Notes: generated from the letters alone by a model not told the origin. 37,541 nt of DNA from Pleurotus ostreatus/Saccharomyces cerevisiae fusant (GCA_024196135.1 JAMQCK010000212.1:1-37541); one strand, 5' to 3'. Positions 1 through 10,870 are shown, numbered from the stretch's first letter. A program made the numbers and translations.

Positions 1-2943
1 CTCGACCACCGGCCCCTCGTCCTCCCCCAGGTCCCGCACATCCCCCGCCAGCCGGCCGGGTTCGCCGACGACCACCACTCCCAGCACGACCACAACCCAC
101 AGCTCCGCGGCGACTTCTACTACGACGGCGAGTACGCGTACCAGCCCCAGCAGCGCCACACGCAGCACTCGCTCTTCGCCGCGCCTGCGCACTTTGACGC
201 GCTGCACATGGGCCACGCGCAGCCCCAGGGCTGGGCGCCGGGGCCGGAGCAGTCGTTCCGGGTCTCTGAGCAGGGACTGCGCGCCTCTGACCTCCGTGCC
301 TCTGACCTGCGCGCCTCTGAGCACTACCGCGCCTCTGAGCAGTTCACTCGTCCGTCAGAGCAAACCTTCCGCTCCGAGCAACCCTTCCGCCCCTCGGAGC
401 ACCCCTTCCCCTCAGCCTTCGCCCCCTTCGACGGCTTCCCTGCCGGCTCGTCGCACCCCCCGCCGCGGCTCGAGCCCCCCTCGCTGCACCCGACGTCGCG
501 CACCTTAGGGGGACCCCTCGACGGGCCCGGGGGAGGCATCTTCTACCGATCGCCCGAGCACCCGCGCCTGCGCACGGCGCAGGCGTGCGAGAAGTGTAGA
601 GTCAGAAAGGCGAAGGTGCGTCAATGTCCCCTTTCCTCTACTTACTCCATCGCCTCCCTTTGATCTCTCTCACTTTCCCTCACCCCCCCTTCCCTTCCCT
701 CCCCTCCCCTCTCTCATCCCTCACTTTCCCCTTACTCCCTCATCCTCCATCAATAAATCCGAACACGATACTAACCCCCCACCCAGTGCTCCGGCGACCA
801 CCCGTCCTGCAAGCGCTGCCAGGCGCGCGGCCTCGCGTGCGAGTACGCGAAGGAGGGCCGCACGCGCGGGCCGAATAAGACGAAGAAGCAGCAGGCGGCG
901 GAGGCGGCGGCGGGAAGGAACGGTCAGGCGAGGGATGCGCCGAACGGTCAGGCGAGGGACGCGTCGAACGGTCAGGCGAGGGACGCGTCGAACGGTCAGG
1001 CGACGGACGCGTCGAATGGGAGGGCTGCGTCGACGTCGTCCGACGGCCAAGGATTAGAGAACGGCTCAGCGAACGGCGCACCCAAGGTCGAGTCGCACGC
1101 CGACCTCTCCCGCGCGCACCTCTCGCGCCCCACCTCCTTCCTCAGCAAGCCGCCCACGCCGCCGGATATGGTCTCGCACCTGCAGAAGGAGGTCAATAAG
1201 CGGATGTCCCTTCCAACTCTCCCTCGTCCTCATCGTCTTTCCACCGGCATGAACGAGCATCGGATGAGCTTGTCGATGGGTGAACATCGTGGAGGCTCGC
1301 GTCCCAGGCCGCCCGACCTGCGATTGGAGACGCAGTCGTTGCTGTATCGGCTGGAGAGCGATGGCCAACGACACGATGATGGGGGTGGACATCCCAACTC
1401 CGCCGTCGAAGGTCTCGGACGTTATCACGACGACCACACCAACGGACGCTATCACGAAGACCACACCAACGGACGCTACCACGAAGACCACACCCCCCGC
1501 CGCCACGGGCACAGCCTGAGCGCGGACGCGGTGAGCCCGGGGCTGACGCCGAGGTACCCGAGCTTGGGGCAGGGAGGGGTGAGCGCGCAGATGGGGTCGT
1601 CGGCGAATGGCCTCCAGTCGTCTGCGAATGGCGTCCAGTCGTCCGCGAACAACATGGCGCAGACCACGATGAGCGCGAGGCAGAGCCGGGAGGGCTCGTA
1701 CGACGGTTCCTTCGATAGCGAAAGCCGAGGATCGTTTGATGGCGCATACAACGACGGAAGGGCCTCGTACGACGATGGGAGCAGCTGCTCGTCCGAAGGA
1801 ATGATGTATGCATCCGCGCCGGAGGCCTTCTCCCAGGAGGGCAGCGCGACGTACTCGCACGAAGGCAGCGCGACGTACTCGCACGAGGGCAGCGCGACGT
1901 ACTCGCACGAAGGGAGCGCGACGTACTCGCGCGGCGGCAGCGGGACAAGCTCGTAGTACGTCATCGGTCATGTATGCGCGGCGACGACGAGGAAGGCTAA
2001 TTATTTGCTTGCTTGCTGTTCTACTCGGCGCCCTCGACGTCCGTTCCTCCCGTCATCGTCACTTCCTCTTCTCCACCTGTACTCTCCCCTCTCGCATCAT
2101 CATCGTCTCCTCTTCGTCCATAATCACCTCCCCCTCGCCCGATCACCTCCCCAATCACCTTACCCTCTCATTCCTCATACGCCTCCAAAACCATCATCGC
2201 AATGACCACCTCCACCTCCCCACCCACCACCCAGCTCGTCCTCCCACCGCTCACCCATCGACTCCCCGGGCGGGCTCGGCCACCCGGCGCTGGCGTCGGG
2301 GATGGTCTCGCCCGCAGGTCTCTCTGTCGGTGGCCATGGGATGCTGTCGCCTGGCGGTCAGGCCTTGCTTTTGCCTGGCGGACACGCACTGCTCTCGCCT
2401 GGCGGTCATCCACTGCTCTCACCTGGCGGTCACCCGCTTCTCTCGCCTGGTGGTCATCCACTGCTCTCGCCTGGAGGTCACCCCCTCCTCTCGCCTGGCG
2501 GCCATCAGATGCTCGGCTACCCGGACGATGGAGGCGCATACACTGATCCGATGGCGTACGCCGGTGGTCAACTTCCTTGGACGCACCTTCCCTCTCAGCA
2601 AGAGTGTACGACCCTCAACGCCCCGCAGCCCCATACGGCGGAGACGTTCGCGTTCGCGGGGAAGGGGGGTGAATATATACGTCAAGGAGATGGGTATATG
2701 CGCGTGGATGGCGACAACATGCAGCAGGACGGCCTAACACGCGACGCGAGCGACCTCCAGCGCGACGCGAACGGCCTGCAGCACGACGCGAACGACCTCC
2801 AGCGCGACACCCAGGGAGACGAGTACATGCGCGGCGCCGAGGACATGCAGCACGACGCCCACGACACGAACGCCATGCCCGGAGTCCCCGGCGATGCGCA
2901 GTACGCCTTCGGCCGAGGGAGTGACGGCGGGAGCAGTTTGTAG
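1..2943 (+). CDS. Zn2Cys6 transcription factor, 5' truncated by window edge
   Basis: Probable nuclear DNA-binding regulator. Exons 1-615, 787-1955 and 2235-2943 total 2493 nt and stay in frame; the reading frame is already open at base 1, so the start lies outside. The binuclear zinc cluster is split by the first intron: CEKCRVRKAK is followed in exon 2 by CSGDHPSCKRCQARGLACEY, giving the spacing C-x2-C-x6-C-x6-C-x2-C-x6-C. A basic RGPNKTKK linker follows. The rest is low-complexity and repetitive: NGQARDAS x4, a YHEDHTNGR run, SSANGxQ x3, EGSATYSH x4, GGHPLLSP x7 and LQRDANG-like heptads. I extend past the TAG at 1954-1956 because a good donor (GTACGT at 1956) and an acceptor (CCAG ending 2234) restore the frame. 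If that intron is not used, the protein ends at 1956. No fungal-specific middle homology domain is visible. The target genes are unknown. Confidence 0.85.
919..1017 (+). repeat. Coding minisatellite, 24-bp period, x4
   Basis: Four near-identical 24-bp units starting at 919, 943, 967 and 991 encode NGQARDAP/S just after the zinc cluster of the regulator. The period is exactly eight codons, so copy-number change keeps the frame. Confidence 0.9.
1837..1932 (+). repeat. Coding minisatellite, 24-bp period, x4
   Basis: Four 24-bp units starting at 1837, 1861, 1885 and 1909 encode EGSATYSH (last copy EGSATYSR) immediately before the second intron of the regulator. Units differ at only one to three bases, suggesting recent expansion. 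Confidence 0.9.
2329..2514 (+). repeat. Coding minisatellite, 24-bp period, about x7.7
   Basis: Seven full units and one partial unit of 24 bp encode GGHxLLSP in the third exon of the regulator. Units are at 2329, 2353, 2377, 2401, 2425, 2449 and 2473, with the partial from 2497. The middle copies are nearly identical and the outer ones diverge. Confidence 0.9.
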
Positions 2944-3193
2944 GCCCGACGCAACCGAGTGGACGACAGGCCGATCGCAGCGCGCGCGCAAACAAGCCAA
3001 CATACGCCACCGCGCGTGGGGTTTGCGTCCGTGTTTGCGTCCGTGCGCGACACCGTGGACAGCGAGGCGAGACGTCTATGTCTCGACGTGTCTTGCCGCC
3101 CAACCTCCCCCGATCGCGTCGACGCGTCCTGTTGTCTTGCATGCCGGCCTCCCGTCTCTCGTCTATTCCGATAATTTCCCCCGTGAGGGTATC

Positions 3194-3252
3194 GTCCCTC
3201 GTTGAAGGTTGGGTTGTCCCTCGTTGAAGGTTGGGTTGTCCCTCGTTGGAGG
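3194..3252 (+). repeat. 22-bp tandem repeat, about x2.7
   Basis: A unit beginning GTCCCTCGTTGAAGG recurs at 3194, 3216 and 3238 with a 22-bp period; the third copy is partial and has GTTGGAGG. It is noncoding, downstream of the regulator gene. Confidence 0.85.
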
Positions 3253-4352
3253 TTCGACCTTCGGCGCGTAGACTTGCACGTCGCCTCGTCGCCGCGTCGA
3301 TGGATATCACCGCATCGCCGCGTCGATGGATCTCGACTCTCGTCGCGTTCATCGTGCCGCATCCCCCGTCCCCTCGCTCTCCCGTCGCCATCGCTATCGT
3401 CGCCTTCTTGATTCTTACCGTACTCACCTTCGTCGCGTCGCTGGTCGCCTAATCATGTACCTGACCCTCTCCCTCGTAGTCCTCCTTCCCCTGTACCTCT
3501 GTACTCGCCGTACTCTCTCCTCTCCCCTCCTCTCATCGACCTCGCCCCTCCTCTCCTCTCCCTCGCCCCTCATCCTGCTTTCGCATCCCTCCGACGCATG
3601 CTCCCCAAAAACAGTTACTTTCACCCACCTCACCGCCTCGCTCTCCTACCTGCCATCATAACCGCTTCGCCCTCTCAAGCAATGGACCTTGTTGTATCAC
3701 ATACCTACTCATATATCCATAGCTCAGCTTTCCTCTATAGCCCTACTACTGCCACCGACTCGTTCGCCTGACTTCGACACAGCTCTCTACTCTACATATA
3801 CTTTTACTCCTCTAGTGCTTGTTTCAATTACCTCCTCGTTTACTTTCCTTCTCTTCGTATGTTTAGTCTGCCGTCTACCCTACTTGCTTCGAATCAGCGC
3901 CCCGTTCCGCCTACTGTTCATCGTCTGCTGTTCCGCCTGCCGTGTAGTGACTTGCTTACCGCCCATCGTCCCGCCTAGAATGCACATACACGCCGTGCTT
4001 GTTGTAGCATAAACCCTACGCATCCGTCCCGTCTGTTCGTATGTTTTGTTTTCGCTAGTTGGTCTTGTTTTTTACTCTACTTTCCTCCACTCGGGCTCGT
4101 GTTCGAACGCCAGTCAAGGCTCTCGTCAATGGTCAGTGCAGAGTCGCTCCACCCGCCCTGCACCTCTTTCCTCACCGCCCCTGCACCTCTTCCCCCTCTC
4201 CTAGCCCTTCCCCGCCTCCTCTAACCACCCTCTTCCTCGCTCCCCGCGCAATTTTCGCCCCCCTTCTCTCAGCCTCAATTTACTCGCACGTTCCTGCGCA
4301 GTCTTACTTCCAGGGACGAGAAGACCCTTCACCACCTCCAGGGACGAGGGGA

Positions 4353-4409
4353 GCGCGCCGCGAGGAGGGTGTCACCTAGGGGCGCGCCGCGAGGAGGGTG
4401 TCAGCTAGG
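4353..4409 (+). repeat. 29-bp tandem duplication
   Basis: A 28-bp segment starting GCGCGCCGCGAGGAGGG at 4353 is repeated at 4382 with a single C/G difference near its end (CACCTAGG versus CAGCTAGG). Confidence 0.85.
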
Positions 4410-4660
4410 TGGCGCGGGCGCGCGGTCGGGGTGATAGAAATCTTTGGCGCTGGATTGATGACGAGGTTCGACTTTCGATGGGTTTCTTGGTCGTGGGACT
4501 TGGGAGTGTGGCTACCTTTCGACTATACTGTGCTACTGAGGAGGTGGCCCGTGGTGGGAGGAGACCTTCGTGGTCAGCGCGTACAGGTTTCCTAAATTTT
4601 ACTGGTTTATTGGTGAAGGAGCACTACTCGGCGATGTCGGTGTCAACGTTGAACTTCGCC

Positions 4661-5114
4661 ATGTCCGAAACGGACGACGGTCTTGCTGACGCAGAGCAAG
4701 ACTTGGCCGACGTCGCAGGGCAAGGAATGTGGCAAAGGAATATTCCAGTGCTATTGTGCCGAAGAAGACGCGTCACAGATCAAGGGAGGATATTCTGTCT
4801 AAAAAGGAAAGTCGGTGACGACAGCATCTCGCGAGGATGAGTTGCGCCTCAAAAGGCTGTTCTCTCAGCTCCAACGCATTATTGAGTGGAAGAACTATAC
4901 TCTACCAGGTGTTCCTGGACAATGAACACCATTGTCATCGTCCGAGACTCCGCACGCTGTCGGCCCAAAAGCGTTGGCGCGTCAGCCAGGAAAATCTTGG
5001 AAGATTGAACGTCACGGTACGGCTGCTTCGATTGCCGATGGCGAGGGCGTAGAAGCCGATGTCGGGCCTCGAGAGGAAACGTGGAGGAAAGAGAACATCC
5101 ACGGAGGGAGGTGA
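4661..5114 (+). pseudogene. Decayed protein-coding relic
   Basis: I do not recognise a family. A plausible coding trail starts at 4661 in frame 2 with an acidic MSETDDGLADAEQDLADV. It shifts to frame 3 near 4710 (KECGKGIFQCYCAEEDA) and continues to 5114 through two in-frame stops, TAA 4800-4802 and TGA 4923-4925. Segments such as LKRLFSQLQRIIEWKNYTLP and GKSWKIERHGTAASIADGEG look like real protein rather than random sequence. The composition is less GC-rich than the flanking genes. It may be a dead transposon-borne or lineage-specific gene. The frameshift and stops are what I see; the gene status is inference. Confidence 0.35.
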
Positions 5115-5155
5115 TCAGCCACGGAGGAGAAAATCAGCGTCCGAAGGGAATGGAA

Positions 5156-5225
5156 AGTGCGTAAGCCATGGAAAGGATGGATAGTGCGTAAGCCATGGAA
5201 AGGACGGATAGTGCGTAAGCCATCG
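5156..5225 (+). repeat. 27-bp tandem repeat, about x2.6
   Basis: The unit starting AGTGCGTAAGCCATGGAAAG recurs at 5156, 5183 and 5210 with a 27-bp period. It is noncoding, about 0.7 kb upstream of the GMC oxidoreductase. Confidence 0.9.
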
Positions 5226-5450
5226 GTACGCGGACTGGCCGATGCAGTGCAGTGCTAACTGCAAAATTGCTTTTCAGGGCAGCTACAATGTGGTCCAGGG
5301 CTCCTCGTGAAGGAGAGACGGAGATGAGTACGCAGATTCTAGTCTTCCTCAGGTATGATGGAGGAGTTCCAGCTCCTCGGCTGGTCGATGATGATTTCAA
5401 AGTTGAACTTCAGTGATTGTAGCCTGATATGGCTTGATTGTCCCACGCCT

Positions 5451-5483
5451 CACGTGCAGATACCCGCGTGCCTCCACGTGCAG
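5451..5483 (+). promoter_or_regulatory. Paired CACGTGCAG direct repeats (E-box type)
   Basis: CACGTGCAG occurs at 5451 and again at 5475, 24 bp apart, about 430 bp upstream of the GMC oxidoreductase start. CACGTG is the core bound by basic helix-loop-helix factors in fungi. A regulatory role here is inference from the motif and position. Confidence 0.3.
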
Positions 5484-5899
5484 TGCACGCGACGGACCTC
5501 GGCACCTCCCAATCCGCGTCGCAGCTTGTCCCGAACGCGAACTGTGGCAATGCAAAGGCCGTCCCAATCAGCCCTTTACCACACACCGGCGCGAAAAGTC
5601 ATACGAAATCATGCTGCCAGTGGCGCGCTACGTCGCCCGCATTTCAGACCAGCCCCCGAGCCCCGACCGGGCAGCCATCTCCCGCCGCGAACGGCGGGGA
5701 CCACAGCCCGACCGTCGGGAGCATCAAGTGCATGCTGCGTGAAACACTCGGCCTGGAGCCACGGCGACGGGGCACTGATTGTGTCATATAACGGCGGGGG
5801 CGCGCGCTGAATGGAGTCCATTCCCCCCTCCCCCGCGTTTTGCTTGCTTCCTACTTTACACCTCACCGGTAGTACTTCCTCAGCGACCGGACGAGAACG

Positions 5900-8302
5900 A
5901 TGCTCAGGTTCTTGTCGCTCGCTCTCGCGGCGGCGTCCTACGCGCGCGCGACGCCCCTCACCCGGCGCGCGTCCGGCGTCACGAACTCGGCAGATGGTGC
6001 CAACGGTCAGGAGTTCGACTACATCGTCGTCGGCGGTGGTGCGTGTACTTGCCCCTTCCCCCCATGGACACCCGATCTGACCCACGACAGGCCTCGCGGG
6101 CATGGTCGTGGCCGCGCGCCTCGCGGAGGACCCCAGCATCACGGTGCTCACGATCGAAGCCGGCGCGGACAACCGCGACGACCCGCGCGTGTACGACATC
6201 TACAACTACGGACAGGCGGCGGGGACCGAGCTTGACTGGGCATGGCAGGCTGATCAGGGTCGCACGATCGTTGGGTGCGTGGTGTGATAGACGCGCTGAA
6301 TGCCTTTGCTAATGCGTACTTCCCAGTGGTAAGACGCTCGGTGGTTCCTCGTCGATCAACGGGGGGCACTGGACGCGTGGGATGCAGTCGCAGTACGAGA
6401 AGACCTTCGGCCTGCTTGACGATGCGCAGGAGAAGGGATGGACGTGGGATGGCATCTTCGAGTACATGAAGAAGGTGCGTGGGCGACCCGCTTGTCATGA
6501 TCGACTGAACTTAATCGCGTTTGCTGTAGGCGGAGACCTGGTCTGCCCCCAATGATCAGCAGAAAGCAAAGGGCGCACAGTCCGTGGACGAGTATCACGG
6601 CACGCAGGGTCCTGTTCAGACCACGTTCCCCGATGGCATGTACGGCGGTCCTCAACAGGGCGCGTTCATCGACACGATCACCAACGTCTCCGGCATCCCC
6701 CACCTCGCGGACATCAATGGGGGTGACTCGCTCGGCGTCGCTTACACTCCTCAGGCGTGTCCTCAGCCCAGCTATCCCCGAACTCCCGCTGACCAACTTT
6801 CCACTAGATGATGAACTGGCACGACAACGACTACCGCTCCTCGTCCCCCCAAGCCTACCTTACCCCCGTCGAAGACGCGCGCACGAACTGGCTCACGCTC
6901 ACCGAGCACACTGTACGTCCCTTGCCCTCTCCCTCACCGCAACGTCTTCCCAACCCCCTCGCCCCAGGCCACCAAAATCACCTGGTCCACCACCACCACC
7001 CCCGCCACCGCCTCCGGCGTCGAGTTCGCGCCCACCAGCGGCGGCGACACGCGCTACACCGCGACCGCCAAGCGCGAGGTCATCGTCGCCGGCGGCGCCA
7101 TCCAGTCCCCCGCCCTCCTCCAGCTCTCCGGCGTCGGCGACGCTTCCCACCTCGCCTCCCTCGGCATCGACTCCGTCGTCGACCTCCCGACCGTGGGCAA
7201 GAACCTCCAGGAGCAGACGATGAACTCGCTGGGCGCGCACGGGAACGGGTTCAATAAGGGCGGGCGGGGGCCCTCGGGGTGCATCGCGTATGTGGACGCG
7301 AGCGGGCTGTGGGGCGCGGATGCGGAGGGGATGAAGGAGAAGGTGCAGGGGTCGATCGCGGGGTATGCGCAGAGTCTGGCGGGGTCGGGGTTGTCGGAGG
7401 ATGCGTTGAAGGAGATCTTTGGGGTGCAGGCGGATTTGATTGTCAATGACAAGGGCGAGTGGTGTTTTTGGGTCGACGGGAGGAGGGTAGCTGATGAGCC
7501 TCTTTAGCACCCCTCGTCGAGCTCTTCTTTGACTCTGGGTATCCTGAGTACGTTGCGCTGCATACGTCCTTGCCGACGCCTACTCACCCGTATCCCAGCG
7601 ACCTCGGCATCGACATGTGGCAGCTCCTCCCCTTCAGCCGTGGCACCGTCCAGATCGACGTATGTCCTTCTGCCTTTTCCCCTATCCGCAAACTTTGACT
7701 GAACTGACACCTCTCCAGTCCGCCGACCCCTTCCAGAAGCCCGCCATCAACGTGAACTACTTCGCCGCCGACTTCGACCTCGACGTCCAGGTCGCGGGCG
7801 CGAAGCTGTCGCGCACGGTGCTGAACACTTCGCCGCTGAGGTGCGCGTCATTCCATACCTCCTTCCTTCCTTCCTTGCTACATAATCTGTTTTCCCTCGC
7901 CGTATCCCTTCGTGCACATCGCCATACTTGCTCCCACTTCCATTCGCTTCCCTCACTATGCATCACGCTCACCTCACCATGCATCCCACTCACCCCACCC
8001 CCAGCGACCTCTCCGTCGGCGAGACCATCCCAGGCAGCGACGTCGCCAACGACGCCTCGGACGACGACTGGGCCGCGTGGATCAAGGACCGCTTCTCGTC
8101 CGTGCACCACCCGATCGCGACGTGTGCGATGATGAAGAGGGAGCTGGGTGGTGTCGTTGACTCCGACCTCAAGGTGTACGACACCGCGAACGTGCGCGTC
8201 GTCGACGCGTCCGTGCTCGCGCTCCAGGTCAGCGCGCACTTGTCCTCGACGCTGTACGGCATTGCGGAGAAGGCGGCCGATATCATCAAGGCTGCACAAT
8301 AA
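5900..8302 (+). CDS. Secreted GMC oxidoreductase (AA3 aryl-alcohol oxidase/glucose oxidase-like)
   Basis: FAD-dependent oxidase or dehydrogenase of alcohols or sugars, probably extracellular and a possible H2O2 source. Exons 5900-6038, 6091-6274, 6327-6474, 6530-6754, 6808-6912, 6968-7454, 7508-7538, 7599-7659, 7719-7840 and 8005-8302 give 599 aa, the usual family length. A hydrophobic signal peptide covers residues 1-18. The FAD Rossmann motif [11 protein letters not shown] is at 39-49. GMC signature 1 ([13 protein letters not shown]) is at 108-120 and signature 2 ([16 protein letters not shown]) at 309-324. The active-site pair is inferred as His536 (HHPIAT) and His579 ([12 protein letters not shown]). 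Introns 4 and 7 (6755-6807, 7455-7507) fit only with GC-AG borders. Which substrate is used cannot be read from sequence. The gene is convergent with SDR-1. Confidence 0.93.
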
Positions 8303-8796
8303 GCGCTAGTTCCCTCCAAACTCTGGCAGCCTATGTGTACGATGCGACGCTCTACGCTTGAGGTCGCTGATCACCCTACGCTTGAGGTCTCCGATCACCC
8401 TACGCTTGTGATCTCTTGACACCGCCATGTAACTGACGTGCATGATGCCTCTTTACCTATCACCGCAGACGATGCCTGCGACAGGCGTCCTATCGTTTAC
8501 TGACCCGCCCTCGTTTGCTCACTTATCTATTTACTGACTTGGATATCTATGTGGATCGCGAATCCGGACTGTACATACTAGTACCTTTCATACTCATGCT
8601 CAATCTAATCCTCCGACTGTTGATGATGTACAAATGCGTGACCGCGCGAACTTGGTGGAAAGACAACGGATAGAAATTCCGTGGATGATACAGAACCATG
8701 AACAATAGAGAAGATACAGTTTACGAGACGAGTACAAGTACACCGGGGAAAGGTAGTATGTTTGGACTGGCTCAAACGAATCGATTCGCCCCTCTT
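8303..8796. other. Convergent intergenic region between GMC gene and SDR-1
   Basis: Shared 3' flank of two convergent genes. It carries the short tandem repeat at 8352 and no coding signal I trust. Confidence 0.6.
8352..8415 (+). repeat. 24-bp tandem repeat, about x2.6
   Basis: CTACGCTTGAGGTC begins units at 8352 and 8376, with a partial third copy at 8400. The period is 24 bp and each unit ends in GATCACC. It lies in the 3' flank of the oxidase. Confidence 0.9.
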
Positions 8797-10004
8797 CTAG
8801 TCCATAGCGGCTCCTCCATCAACGGAGATCTATGGGAAGATGAGACTGGAATGAGAAAGTCGACCAAGGCTATGCAGAAAACAATGCCTTTCGACGTACC
8901 GTCTGCCCCGTGATGAAGCTGGCCTCTTTGCTTGCGAGGAAGGAGACGACCGCGGCGACGTCTTCGGGGACACCGTATCGTCCCATGGGGAAGGCTTTCG
9001 CCCACTGCGAATTGGTGGGTCAGGAGATGAAAAGAGCAGAATAAGGCTGATCACGTACTCCCTCGAGCGTGTTTCCCGCCGTCGCCATGCCCTCTTGGAT
9101 TGCTGGCGGATGCGATAAAAACTCAGAATAGATCTAGGTACCTAGTCGTTGAACCTACCCATGGAGGTCTCGGTCAGACCTGTCGAGAGGCCGTGAGCAT
9201 TTCTCCAATGCTGTAGATAGAAAGTCGTACCAGGTGCATATGCATTCACGGTAATCCCATGGGGTCCCAGCGCTTGAGCTGATGAAGTCTATTGAGAGTC
9301 CCGAGAAGAAAGTGTTCAGTCTTGAACCCACCTGCGCACTGCGTGAGACCTCGGATGGCAAACTTGGAGGCTCCATAGGAATTTAGCCAAGGCGCCGCTG
9401 AACTTCTAGTATCAGCCTCACATAAAGGCCTTTGAACGACGATTACTCACGCCTCTTCCCGACGTAGGATGATGCACCGATGATGCGCCCTTCGCGGTGA
9501 CCCTCAGAGATCATACGTCGGCCTGCGTGCTGATAGCAGAGGAAGACGCTACTTGTGTTGACGGTCAGGACGCGGTTAAAGCTATCGAGAGGTTCTAGAC
9601 CCTTATTAGCTATGCGAGGCGAGAAGGACAACGTAGAGGCGTACCCTCGAGAAAGGGCGCTGGCGCCAGGATGCCGGCGTTTGCGACCATCTGGGTCATG
9701 TCAGCGGCGAGTTCCGGTCAATGAGAAGAGTAAAGCAATCTACCACATGAAGACCACCTAGCGCATCAGCAGCTCCGTCGACCATGGTTTGCACATCGCT
9801 CTCCCTGGACACATCTCCAGCGAAGACGGCTGCGCGCACTCCGTTCTTCTCGGCGAGGGTCGCAACGTCTTCGAGGATCCCACGCTTGGATGGAAGGTCA
9901 TTCAAGCCGACGTGATGCCCTTCTTTGGCGAGACGCAGAGCGATAGCTCTACCAAGCCCTTGAGCGGCGCCAGTGACCAAAGCCACGCGGCGAGAGGCAG
10001 ACAT
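8797..10004 (-). CDS. Short-chain dehydrogenase/reductase SDR-1 (acetoin reductase-like)
   Basis: NAD(P)-dependent alcohol/carbonyl oxidoreductase, classical SDR fold, probably cytosolic. Exons in transcription order are 9744-10004, 9645-9690, 9451-9594, 9332-9397, 9231-9278, 9159-9179, 9059-9102, 8900-9004 and 8797-8829, giving 255 aa. The cofactor motif TGAAQGLG follows the N-terminal strand. MVANAG is the structural NAG motif. Ser145, Tyr158 and Lys162 (NSYGASK) form the catalytic set. ITVNAYAPG and a C-terminal ISVDGG complete the pattern, which is closest in my memory to acetoin/diacetyl reductases. Unlike its three paralogs here, it has no intron between TG and QT near the C-terminus; SDR-2 to SDR-4 carry an 8-nt microexon there. 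The substrate is unknown. Confidence 0.92.
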
Positions 10005-10870
10005 CGTTCTGTGAGTTTGCGTACACCGGTAGTTGACTTATATGCCAGCGCTCAGAGCTGTGGCTACCCGTATGTTTAGTCCAGAAATCCTCATAGAAGA
10101 GCGAAACAGACATACGAGATGGAAGTAGACGGCGATCTCCCGCACCTTCGATTGGCCCGCGAAGCATTCGAGCGTGCGCCAAAAGGTCATTCGATTGATG
10201 ACTGCGATAGGCTTGAGGGGCTATAGCTTGCGGCAGCTCTTCTGCGATAGAAACAGCCCTCGCCGTGAGTAATAGAAGTCGCCTGGGCAGTAGAGAGGAA
10301 GTGATCGAAGAGGTCATGAGTGGCGTTGGGCTGGGAAGTCGCATTGTAGGGCGACACATGTTATGCCCGGGTTCTGAAAGCAGCGGCGCTACTTGGTAGC
10401 GGGCCTCGCATCGAGTGGGCGATAGTCCCTCCTCAATTGATGAAGGTCGGAGCGAAGCCGAGACGGTGTGACCGCGTTCGCACGCCATGCGACCTCGTGG
10501 TGAACACGTTCGAATCCTCATCCGTCTTTTTCTACTTCGATGTGTGCATCAATGAGATTCTTTTAAGGTATTAAGCCTGTGTATCAATCACCTCTATTGC
10601 TTGAGATCTGCAAGGTGTCCGTGGAATACCACTTTGGCCGTGGGTGCGAATGAAGAAACCTACGCCATCACCTTTCATAAGATCAAGGACATTTTTTTCA
10701 TGAATCTCTACAACCGAAGCGTTGGTGCACCGAGGGAAACCTTAAGAGTAAGTATTTGGCAGCTTACGAAGTTCAACTTGTCATGTGACTGACACATGGT
10801 CGTCTGCCTAATAACCATCACGATCGACGCCGCAAAAGGCTTTCTCTCCTTGTCCTCCACCATCATCATC
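10005..10870. other. Divergent intergenic region, SDR-1 and F-box relic
   Basis: Presumed promoter space for SDR-1 (leftward) and the former F-box gene (rightward). A 190-codon open frame on the minus strand (9949-10521) overlaps SDR-1's first exon and shows no domain, so I treat it as chance. Confidence 0.5.

Larger units (their letters stand above)
2944..4660. other. Gene-poor intergenic stretch
   Basis: After the regulator stop codon I see no convincing gene. From about 3390 to 3660 and again from 4140 to 4260 the plus strand is strongly C/T-rich, which creates long meaningless open frames on both strands. Two small tandem-repeat blocks are listed separately. The left part probably contains the 3' UTR of the regulator. 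Confidence 0.6.
5115..5899. other. Intergenic region upstream of GMC oxidoreductase
   Basis: Besides the 27-bp repeat, this holds only short open frames with no supporting context. The last part is the presumed promoter and 5' UTR of the downstream oxidase. I see no clear TATA element. Confidence 0.5.

Noticed and set aside
1808..2737. Long plus-strand open frame in another frame across the regulator's second intron and third exon
   Set aside because: It is the alternate reading of the same minisatellites (Arg-rich and Cys/Arg runs); the frame with the zinc cluster and matching splice sites is preferred.
4409..4840. 143-codon open frame as an intact gene
   Set aside because: Its first half has no protein-like character, and the better coding trail leaves this frame near 4710; treated as part of a relic.
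3194..5225. Tandem repeats as a CRISPR array
   Set aside because: Units are contiguous without unique spacers, and the genome is eukaryotic.
9949..10521. 190-codon minus-strand open frame
   Set aside because: Overlaps the first exon of SDR-1 in another frame, has no recognisable domain and irregular composition; the GC-rich background makes such frames common.
10440..10545. Possible tRNA gene (GTTCGAATCC followed by a T-run)
   Set aside because: The bases flanking the TTCGAAT loop do not pair as a T stem and no acceptor stem can be drawn.
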